Shown here: positions 27,562 to 34,606 of the stretch, one piece after another
How the letters are laid out: the number at the start of each line of letters is the position of its first letter
Position numbering within the stretch: the stretch's first letter is position 1
Source of the DNA: Pseudomaricurvus alkylphenolicus
GTDB taxonomy: Bacteria; Pseudomonadota; Gammaproteobacteria; Pseudomonadales; Cellvibrionaceae
Reading direction: 5' to 3'
Length of the DNA stretch: 64,000 nucleotides
NCBI RefSeq assembly: GCF_011683955.1
Contig: NZ_JAAQPI010000001.1
Coordinates: 868,001-932,000, forward strand
Program-made: the position numbers and the translations under genes
The notes under the pieces: model-generated
Databases searched by the model: none
Told to the model about the DNA's origin: nothing
The model's input: only the letters and a program-made list of their open reading frames with translations

Positions 27562-29076
27562 TTAGAACTGGTGCCAGTCATAATGACTTTCAAACGCATA
27601 GGCCGCGCGATACAAAGTGCTTTCGTCGTAGTGCCTGCCGACAAACATCATGCCTACCGGTAATCCCTCGCTGAGCCCACAGGGAACAGACAATGCCGGG
27701 TGTCCGGTGGCGTCCATGGCGCAGGTGTTGCCGATCATTTCGAAGGCGCGTTGAATATACTCCTCTCGAGAGGCGTCCGGCGCCGGCAAAGGGGTGGCTT
27801 TCATCGGTACGGTCGGCATCATCAGCAGGTCGTAGTCCTGCAGGTAGCTATCGTATTCGGTACGAAGCCGGCGATTAAGGTTTTGCGCCTTCGCGTAGTA
27901 GTAACCGTGATACTTCTCCAACATATACAGACCGGTAAGCATGCAGGACTTGAGAGAGTCCGACAGCTCATCAGCGCGCTCGCGCCAGTTTGCGTGAGCC
28001 TGCAACAATTGTGTGTCATAGAGTCCCTTCCAATTGAGGCCTGTACCGTTGCGCAGCATCATCTGCTCCGTCAGTCCCTCCAGGGCAATGGCCAGCCAGA
28101 CGGATTGACCGATGTTATGCCAGGGTATCGACACTTCGGTAACTATCGCCCCCAGGTCTCTTAGAGCATTGGCCGCCTTCCTGACTTTTTGATCAACGTC
28201 CGCTTCTGATTCCGGGCGATCGAACCCCTCTTTCACCAAACCAATACGCATACCTTCGACACCGCCTCTCAGCTGTTGACTGTAGGGCTGTGTTTTTACG
28301 TCGTATTGTCTTGGGTCCAGACCGTCCGCTCCTGCAATGGCCTCCAACAGCAGAGCATTGTTATAAACGTTGTTGGTAATTGGGCCCGCGTTGTCGATGG
28401 TCGCCTCGATGGGCATGATGCCCGTATAGGGAACGAGCCCCCAGGTGGGTTTCATGCCAACACATCCACACCAGGCAGATGGGATCCGAATGGAGCCTCC
28501 CTGATCGCCACCAATCGCAAACTCCAATTCGCCACTGCCGACCAAAGCACCACAGCCAGCGGACGAACCCCCGCTTGAGCGATTATGGTCGTGAGGGTTA
28601 TGAACCGGGCCCAACGCGGTGGTGTGGCTGCCCCCCGACAAACAGAAGTATTCACAGTGAGCCTTACCTGCGATTTCACCCCCGGCATTCAGAATGCGGG
28701 TAACCACCGTAGCGTCGATATTCGGCACGTGATCTGCTAGCGTGGAGGCACCATTCATCATGGGTACGCCAGCCAGGCTGATATTGTCTTTAAGGACAAT
28801 CCGCTTGCCTTCGAGAATTCCGTGGTTCTGAGTCTTCAGCGCCGTCTTTTGAAACCAGGCATTGAGAGTATTCTCCGATTCGCCGGCGGGACAAAAATCG
28901 GGGGCTTCTGACGCTGGTGCCGGAAGATTGTCCTCCAACGAGTCCAGCAGCTCATAGGCTTCTATGTTGGGCTTAATCAGCTCTCGAAATGACTCCAGAT
29001 CCTCAGGGGAGAAGGACATATTCAGGCGTTCGGCCACAGTTTTAAGCTCTTGCAGTGTCGGAACGGATACAGGCAT
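27562..29076 (-). CDS. Amidase-signature family amidase
   Basis: The 504-residue protein is an amidase-signature serine hydrolase. GKRIVLKDN gives the catalytic Lys96, NRSSGGSSAGCG is the signature, and GGDQGGSIRIPS holds the cis-Ser and nucleophilic Ser. GMKPTWGLVPYTG and ATIDNAGPIT follow as in nitrile-pathway amidases. It hydrolyses an amide to a carboxylic acid and ammonia or amine. ATG 29076 is preferred over GTG 29085, as GGAG lies 8 bases before it. The gene diverges from an acyl-CoA ligase, and its product could supply that ligase with acid. An AmiC-like amide sensor is encoded nearby. Confidence 0.9.
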   Translation of the reverse strand: MPVSVPTLQELKTVAERLNMSFSPEDLESFRELIKPNIEAYELLDSLEDNLPAPASEAPDFCPAGESENTLNAWFQKTALKTQNHGILEGKRIVLKDNISLAGVPMMNGASTLADHVPNIDATVVTRILNAGGEIAGKAHCEYFCLSGGSHTTALGPVHNPHDHNRSSGGSSAGCGALVGSGELEFAIGGDQGGSIRIPSAWCGCVGMKPTWGLVPYTGIMPIEATIDNAGPITNNVYNNALLLEAIAGADGLDPRQYDVKTQPYSQQLRGGVEGMRIGLVKEGFDRPESEADVDQKVRKAANALRDLGAIVTEVSIPWHNIGQSVWLAIALEGLTEQMMLRNGTGLNWKGLYDTQLLQAHANWRERADELSDSLKSCMLTGLYMLEKYHGYYYAKAQNLNRRLRTEYDSYLQDYDLLMMPTVPMKATPLPAPDASREEYIQRAFEMIGNTCAMDATGHPALSVPCGLSEGLPVGMMFVGRHYDESTLYRAAYAFESHYDWHQF

Positions 29077-29176
29077 TGATTTCACTCCGGATTAGCCAGT
29101 GTTTTTCCAGAAACAAGCTGGAATTGATTTCCTATTTATCTAATCACTCCTTGGATTTACCTGTCAATATTAATTA

Positions 29177-29206
29177 TTGAATATTGGATATTCTACTAAT
29201 AGAATA
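29177..29206 (+). promoter_or_regulatory. Promoter and MarR-type operator of acyl-CoA ligase
   Basis: A -35-like TTGAAT (29177-29182) and a -10-like TAGAAT (29200-29205) are 17 bp apart. The perfect palindrome TATTCTACTAATAGAATA (29189-29206) covers the spacer and the -10 element. A third half-site, GAATAT at 29179, adds a second overlapping inverted repeat. The palindrome agrees at 14 of 18 bases with the one before marR, and sits at the same distance from the -35 and -10 elements, so both are likely bound by the MarR protein encoded at 32343. It may also affect the divergent amidase. Confidence 0.72.
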
Positions 29207-29273
29207 TTTACATTGATTGCAGTCGAGTCTTGCCGCCGATCTGCTAATTCCTATTCAGAATAAGGAGTACATC

Positions 29274-30989
29274 ATGCAACATCCCAGTTATCAGCGAGGC
29301 GACGAATTGTCGGAGTTCCTGGATGTCACTATTGGCGAATACTTCGATCAGGTCGTCGATAGATTTCCCGACCGTGAAGCCATTGTTGTTCGACATCAGA
29401 ATATTCGTCGTACCTACCGGCAATATCAGCGGGACATCCACCGACTGGCGTTCGGTCTGCTATCGCTTGGCATCAAAAAGGGAGACAGAGTGGGCATCTG
29501 GGGACCCAATTCCTACGAATGGTGCCTGACACAAATGGCGACCGCCAAGATAGGCGCCATATTAGTCTGTATTAACCCCGCCTATCGTTTGCACGAGTTG
29601 GAGTTTGCGCTGAATAAAGTCCAGTGCAAAGCCATTGTCTGTGCAGATGCTTTTAAGAACAGTGACTATACCGGCATGTTGAAGTCACTGGCCCCCGAAC
29701 TGGGTCACTGTTCAGGGGGCCAATTGAAAGCTGATCGCCTGCCATCACTGGAATTGGTTATTAAAATGGGGAACCAACCGGAACCGGGGATGTTGAATTT
29801 CTGGTCGATTTGTCATGCGGGTGAGACAGACTCCTCAAAACCCGGGCAGTGGGCACATGAACTCCCTCAACACATTGATACCGGCCTGAGACTGATTGCC
29901 GATGAGCTTAGCGCCGACGACCCCATCAATATTCAGTTTACCAGCGGCACCACCGGCAAGCCCAAAGGGGCCACCTTGACCCATAAAAACATCCTCAATA
30001 ATGCCTGGTTTACCGGGCAATACCTGGGCTTTAGTGAGCAGGACAGGCTGTGTGTACCTGTGCCGCTCTATCACTGTTTTGGGCTGGTATTGAGCAGCCT
30101 CACCTGCATGGTACACGGCGCCGCTGCCGTATACCCGAACGACGCCTTTGAACCGGTGAGTGTTCTGCAAACGGTCGAAGAAGAGTCCTGTACCGCACTG
30201 CATGGGGTACCGACCATGTTTATCGCAGAGCTCGAGCTGGAGAGTTTTCGGGAGTATGACCTCAGCAGCTTGAGGACCGGTATTATGGCCGGCGCACCTT
30301 GTCCGATCGAAGTTATGAATCGGGTCATCGAGGAGATGCATATGAAGCACATCTTGATTGGCTACGGCCAGACCGAGCTGAGCCCGATCAACCACATGAC
30401 AAGACCTCAAGACCCCATCGAAAAACGTGTCGAAACGGTCGGTCAGGCCGTTCCCGGCCTGGAGGTGAAGTTGATCGACGATAGCGGCAACATCGTACCC
30501 AGAGGCGAGCGCGGAGAGGTTTGTACTCGTGGTTATTCCGTTATGCAAGGTTACTGGGGGGATGAACAAGCCACCCTTGAAACCATTGACGCACAGGGAT
30601 GGTTGCACTCTGGTGACATTGGCATCATGGACGATGAAGGCTATGTAAGCATCGTTGGGCGCAGCAAGGATCTGATTATAAGAGGTGGAGAGAATATCTA
30701 TCCTCGGGAAATAGAAGAATTTCTGCACGGTCATCCACAAGTACTGGACGTTCAGGTATTCGGCATACCGGATCAAAGGTTTGGTGAGCGCGTTTGCGCC
30801 TGGATTCAACTACAGACTGGAGCCGACGTCTCCGAACAAGACATTAAGTTATATTGCAGAGATCAGATCACACACTTCAAGATACCCGCCTTGATTCGCT
30901 TTGTGGAATCATTTCCCATGACCATTACGGGTAAAGCCCAGAAGTTTAAAATGCGCGAACTCGAAATAGAGCGGTGTTCGGCCAGCTAG
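29274..30989 (+). CDS. Acyl-CoA synthetase (AMP-forming, fatty-acyl type)
   Basis: The 571-residue ANL-family ligase has the ATP motif IQFTSGTTGKPKGATLTH near residue 219, YGQTELSP, the hinge-region GWLHSGDIGIMDDEGY and IVGRSKDLIIRGGENIYP, and a C-terminal MTITGKAQKFKMRE carrying the catalytic lysine. It joins a medium- or long-chain carboxylic acid to CoA. ATG 29274 has AAGGAG 6 bases upstream. Its promoter holds the palindrome shared with marR. In context it probably activates the acid released by the divergent amidase for beta-oxidation. It ends 13 bp from the convergent AmiC-like gene. Confidence 0.9.
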   Translation: MQHPSYQRGDELSEFLDVTIGEYFDQVVDRFPDREAIVVRHQNIRRTYRQYQRDIHRLAFGLLSLGIKKGDRVGIWGPNSYEWCLTQMATAKIGAILVCINPAYRLHELEFALNKVQCKAIVCADAFKNSDYTGMLKSLAPELGHCSGGQLKADRLPSLELVIKMGNQPEPGMLNFWSICHAGETDSSKPGQWAHELPQHIDTGLRLIADELSADDPINIQFTSGTTGKPKGATLTHKNILNNAWFTGQYLGFSEQDRLCVPVPLYHCFGLVLSSLTCMVHGAAAVYPNDAFEPVSVLQTVEEESCTALHGVPTMFIAELELESFREYDLSSLRTGIMAGAPCPIEVMNRVIEEMHMKHILIGYGQTELSPINHMTRPQDPIEKRVETVGQAVPGLEVKLIDDSGNIVPRGERGEVCTRGYSVMQGYWGDEQATLETIDAQGWLHSGDIGIMDDEGYVSIVGRSKDLIIRGGENIYPREIEEFLHGHPQVLDVQVFGIPDQRFGERVCAWIQLQTGADVSEQDIKLYCRDQITHFKIPALIRFVESFPMTITGKAQKFKMRELEIERCSAS

Positions 30990-31002
30990 CAGAGCAGTCA
31001 AA

Positions 31003-32085
31003 TCAGAAGGCAAAGGATTCCACATGTTCAAAAAAGAGTCCGTTTGCCTTCACAATATGCATTGCTGAAGTGGTGTGATGCCGACTCGAATAAAGTTCTC
31101 CCCGAGGCCCACTAAATGGCGTATAACCGTCGGACTTCGCTTCCATTTTGCCGGCATCCATAGAGCGAACACCTTTACTCAGCTCCGAGAGCAACATGAT
31201 ACCCTCGTAGCAGGACACGGCGAATTGGTTCAAAGCGGGAGCTTCCTGACCGAACGAAGCGTAGTAGTATTTGCAAAAGCCTCGAGCAGCTTGAGTCTCG
31301 AGATCGGCGTAATAGCTCATCGCGGAGTACATATTCTTGGTATATTCAGCACCAATGGCGTAAAGCATGTTCTCCTCGATGGCACCACAATAGCGAATGA
31401 TATCTCGATCGAGCCCTCTTTCTCCAAACTGCCGGTTAAATTGAATACTGCAATCTCCGAGCAAATTCACCACGACAACATCCGGCTGAAGATTCTCTAT
31501 ATTATCCAGATGTTCAGCATAGTCTTCTGTCGACAAGGAAACGTATTCTTCTCCAACGATTTGGTTGGCAGGATTGCGGTGCAAACAATCTTTGGCAAAA
31601 CTATTGGATACTCTCGGCCAAACATAGTCGTTACCGATAAAATACCAGCGGTGGGCATCAAAATTTTCCTCCAGCCAACCTATTATCGGCTTGACCTGAT
31701 ACTCTGGTGTATCGCCAGTGGTGTATACACAGGCGTGCGACTCTTTGCCTTCATACATGGGCGTATAAATATAGGGAATACGCCCTGCGACCACTTGCAC
31801 CAGCGCCTGGCGAACATCACTGGCGTGCATGCCAACGATGGCGTCCAGCCTATTGTTCACCAGCAGGTCACTGGCCTTGCGGGCAACTTCCAGCGGGGAA
31901 CCGCTGGAGTCCACCAAATGTAAATGAACCTCTTTGCCGAGAATCCCCTGATAGTCATTCAGCTCTGCCGCAGCCAGCTGGGCACACCGCTCGCTTGACG
32001 GCGCCCAAAGGCCCATGGGGCCACCATAGGGTATAAATAGACCGACGTTAATCTTGTTGTGTGTACGGTCTGCTAGTCTGTTCAT
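31003..32085 (-). CDS. AmiC-like amide/branched-chain amino-acid type binding protein, no signal peptide
   Basis: The 360-residue protein has the type I periplasmic-binding fold (Peripla_BP_5): NVGLFIPYGGPMGLW, ERCAQLAAAELND, VDSSGSPLEVARKASDLL, AIVGMHASDVRQAL and YVWPRVSNSFAKD. No signal peptide is visible, so it is likely cytoplasmic, like AmiC of Pseudomonas, which senses amides for the amidase operon, or like NspR-type sensors. No amiR-like antiterminator gene lies beside it; a MarR regulator does, divergently. ATG 32085 is a best guess: the frame runs to 32172, but neither start has a strong ribosome site. It probably senses the inducer of the amidase group. Confidence 0.75.
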   Translation of the reverse strand: MNRLADRTHNKINVGLFIPYGGPMGLWAPSSERCAQLAAAELNDYQGILGKEVHLHLVDSSGSPLEVARKASDLLVNNRLDAIVGMHASDVRQALVQVVAGRIPYIYTPMYEGKESHACVYTTGDTPEYQVKPIIGWLEENFDAHRWYFIGNDYVWPRVSNSFAKDCLHRNPANQIVGEEYVSLSTEDYAEHLDNIENLQPDVVVVNLLGDCSIQFNRQFGERGLDRDIIRYCGAIEENMLYAIGAEYTKNMYSAMSYYADLETQAARGFCKYYYASFGQEAPALNQFAVSCYEGIMLLSELSKGVRSMDAGKMEAKSDGYTPFSGPRGELYSSRHHTTSAMHIVKANGLFFEHVESFAF

Positions 32086-32266
32086 CTGCGATTCTGTTCT
32101 TGTGTTTATTACCTCTGGTTTTAACCAGACAGGTCTTTTATGGAAACTTACAGCTGACAAGCGTGTATCCAAATGTCATCAGGCTGGATAACAAGTCTAG
32201 CATATCTCCATCCACACGCATTCTGGACAATCCAGCCCAGCTAGCAGACATTATCGCTTTCGATAA

Positions 32267-32296
32267 TTGAAGTCTAGTTATTCCACATGTAGAATA
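32267..32296 (+). promoter_or_regulatory. Promoter and autoregulatory operator of marR
   Basis: TTGAAG (32267-32272) and TAGAAT (32290-32295) are spaced by 17 bp. The near-perfect palindrome TATTCCACATGTAGAATA (32279-32296), with one mismatched pair, overlaps the -10 element 46 bp before the marR ATG. The same layout recurs at the acyl-CoA ligase promoter, which supports binding by the MarR protein and self-repression. Confidence 0.72.
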
Positions 32297-32342
32297 GTTT
32301 CTTACTTAAAAATTTCCATCTCCCGAAAGAAAGCGTAGCAAC

Positions 32343-32780
32343 ATGTCACAGCCCGGAACATCCAGCCTGGCCAAATTGATTTTTGAGGCCGAGCATTACG
32401 TCAACAAGCAGTTAGACGCTTTTTTGAAATCACAGGATCGGAAAATCACGATCGAAAGCTGGCTCGCAATGGATACATTGAGCAATGATCAAGGCAAGTC
32501 GATGAAGGAGCTGTGCGACAACCTGCACATCAACGACTCCACGCTGACCAAGCTTATCGATAAGATGGTAAAGAATGCCCTGGTGTATCGTCGCCCAGAC
32601 CCAAAAGATCGCCGCAAGGTGTTGGTGTATCTTTCCGCCAGAGGCAAGAAGCTGCACGAGCGATTGAGCGCCGGTGTTGACGCCTGTTATAACGATTTGT
32701 TCATTGATTACAGCACTGAAGATGCCCACATGCTTAAGACTCTATTGTCGGACTTTGTGGATCGAAGTCGAATTAGATAG
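32343..32780 (+). CDS. MarR-family transcriptional regulator
   Basis: The 145-residue protein is a MarR winged-helix dimer: SMKELCDNLHINDSTLTKLIDKMVKNALVYRR is the recognition helix region near residues 55-86, and RRPDPKDRRKVLVYLSARG is the wing with the conserved DxRxx motif. MarR proteins usually repress and release DNA on binding an aromatic or acyl ligand, often an acyl-CoA. The gene sits next to the amide-utilisation group, and matching palindromes lie over its own promoter and the acyl-CoA ligase promoter. The ribosome site is weak. Confidence 0.9.
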   Translation: MSQPGTSSLAKLIFEAEHYVNKQLDAFLKSQDRKITIESWLAMDTLSNDQGKSMKELCDNLHINDSTLTKLIDKMVKNALVYRRPDPKDRRKVLVYLSARGKKLHERLSAGVDACYNDLFIDYSTEDAHMLKTLLSDFVDRSRIR

Positions 32781-32822
32781 TGTCTGTGGAAAATATCGCC
32801 CAATAACCTGGACGGCCGATCG

Positions 32823-33527
32823 TTGAAAGCCTTCATTTCCCTGATCCTATTTCTCTCCATTGCCTCCCAGAGCTGGCCCTTATATGCCGGGTGGTTTTCC
32901 TGGTCGGAGAAGAAACTCGCCAAAGAAGTTTTGCGTATCGACCGTGACCTCAACAAGAAACGCTGGCAAAAAGTGATAGACAGGGCTCAGAAGGTCCTGC
33001 CCCATTGCGTCGAGATCCACAGCGAACGTCATCAGCGCTGCATTACCATGCTGCGCAATATTAATTTGGGCTACGAGAAGACACGGCGCTTTAATCCCGA
33101 TGCCAAACAGATTAAAACGGCCTACGAGCTGGCGGTGACCGAGCTGGGCAGTCGTCATATCACCACTCAAATGGCCCGGGATTATTACTACAAGTACCTT
33201 CTCTTTATTGAGAACTATAAAAAAGCCCTGCCGCTGGTCAAGGAGATGATTGATGCGGAAACGGCTGGCGCAAATGATCAATTTGAAATTCTGGAGCGGG
33301 TGACACAATTGTATGCGCTTCACGGTTTGCTTGAGCAATGGCCGGAAGAACAAGCAGCGCTTGAACGACTATTGACGATGACGGCAGACTTGGTAGGTGA
33401 TGACAGTGAAGACTACACAAAAACCGCTGAAGCGCTTGCCGTCAACTACTGCATTCAGAAGAAATACTTCGAGTTCTTCGAACTCGTCAACCGGCTGAAA
33501 CTTGAGGCATCCTGCCAACTTGACTGA
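32823..33527 (+). CDS. Exported helical-repeat protein of unknown function
   Basis: The 234-residue product has a signal peptide (MKAFISLILFLSIASQSWPLYA), then an all-helical region that looks like TPR-type repeats, for example KKRWQKVIDRAQKVLPHC, YYYKYLLFIENYKKALPLV and QLYALHGLLEQWPEEQAALERLL. It starts at TTG 32823: the frame is closed by a stop overlapping the end of marR, and only TTG or CTG are available, so TTG is the sensible choice. It may be co-transcribed with marR (42-bp gap). I recognise no specific family. Confidence 0.65.
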   Translation: MKAFISLILFLSIASQSWPLYAGWFSWSEKKLAKEVLRIDRDLNKKRWQKVIDRAQKVLPHCVEIHSERHQRCITMLRNINLGYEKTRRFNPDAKQIKTAYELAVTELGSRHITTQMARDYYYKYLLFIENYKKALPLVKEMIDAETAGANDQFEILERVTQLYALHGLLEQWPEEQAALERLLTMTADLVGDDSEDYTKTAEALAVNYCIQKKYFEFFELVNRLKLEASCQLD

Positions 33528-33633
33528 CAAATTCCAGTTTGGCTGATGAATTATAGAACCTGGGGCTTGTCTCGATACCTGATTACCTTGGGCCTGGCAC
33601 TCAAAGGGGAGAGAAGTAGATACCATTTTATGT

Positions 33634-33650
33634 ACGTATGTTATATATTT
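33634..33650. promoter_or_regulatory. Ter-like site upstream of tus-like gene
   Basis: The stretch contains GTATGTTATATATT. Against the E. coli Ter core GTATGTTGTAACTA, 10 of 14 bases agree, including the first seven in a row. It ends 22 bases before the tus-like ATG and just before its AAGGAG. In E. coli, TerB lies at the tus promoter and Tus represses itself there, so the placement matches. The core is short and chance similarity cannot be excluded. Confidence 0.5.
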
Positions 33651-33672
33651 GGTCGGACAAAGGAGAGTCTGT

Positions 33673-34572
33673 ATGGACATGCATAAAGAAGTCACCGAAT
33701 GCCGAGCCCGGTTTACCGCGTTTACCAGATCTCTGGATGCGCTTTCGGAGAGGATTCTTTGTGAGGAGACTTTCAGTTTTTTCCAAGAAGGCACGACAGT
33801 TCCTGTCCAGGGCCCTGCCGCAAGGCAAGCCATTGTTGAGCATTTGCGAAACTTCCGATGGTCGGGGCTCGAGATACTGGACACTCCCCTGGATAGGCCG
33901 GATATATTCGCCGCGATGGCCTGCTGCCAAAAAACCCTGGAACAAATCCGGGCTGTTAATGAGAAAAAACAAGCCTTTAGGCAGTTTCACCACCGGGTGC
34001 GAAAAGGTATTTTGGACCAGCCCGGCAAAGTCAGCCGAGATGCCACAGATGTCTTTCGGCGCATCATTTTGAAAGCCATCGACGAAGAACTTCTGAACCT
34101 GGCTGCCGTTGATCGCCAGATTCCCCAATCCGAGTACCCATTGTCACGCATTGTATGGCACTACAACACCACCGCCGCCTCAAGTCGAAAAACAATGGCC
34201 GACGCCAAGGCTACGCTGGCTGCCTGGATGGAGACCGTAGGCGACGCACGTTTTGAATTGTTGAATCAGGAGTTAGCCTCTATCGAGCACTTACCCAATG
34301 ATTTGCCCGTAGCCTACTGCCCTCGACAACCGGTAACCGCGCTAAAATTTCGGGCAACGGGTCATGATCAGACCAATGAATTGGTCAGATACGCAGACTA
34401 TGGCCGTAACCCTGTTTTCTTTCCATCGGGCAGTGGCGACCCTGAGATTAAGCTACCCCCGGAAATCACCGGAGAGAAGAAAATCCAGGGGCGTGGCCGC
34501 AAAAAGTCCATCTCAGATAGAAATGTCACCCCCTCTTTAGAGAAATGGTTTTACTATCTTGATAAAGATTAA
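33673..34572 (+). CDS. tus: Tus-like replication terminus-binding protein
   Basis: The 299-residue protein is close in length to E. coli Tus (309). From memory of the Tus sequence I see matching landmarks: an IRAVNEKKQAFRQFHHRV helix like the Tus segment INKLKTTFEHIV, SRIVW like LRFGW, then a long helix, LASIEHLPND followed by RQPV like IAALPQN and RPV, and a C-terminal WFYYLD like LHLYVAD. Tus binds Ter sites and blocks replication forks from one side. ATG 33673 has AAGGAG 7 bases upstream; the TTG at 33649 is unlikely. A Ter-like core lies just upstream. The alignment is by eye; a profile search (Pfam Tus, PF05472) would decide. Confidence 0.6.
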   Translation: MDMHKEVTECRARFTAFTRSLDALSERILCEETFSFFQEGTTVPVQGPAARQAIVEHLRNFRWSGLEILDTPLDRPDIFAAMACCQKTLEQIRAVNEKKQAFRQFHHRVRKGILDQPGKVSRDATDVFRRIILKAIDEELLNLAAVDRQIPQSEYPLSRIVWHYNTTAASSRKTMADAKATLAAWMETVGDARFELLNQELASIEHLPNDLPVAYCPRQPVTALKFRATGHDQTNELVRYADYGRNPVFFPSGSGDPEIKLPPEITGEKKIQGRGRKKSISDRNVTPSLEKWFYYLDKD

Positions 34573-34606
34573 GTGGCCAAACCCGGTAGAAAGAACACAC
34601 TATTCC

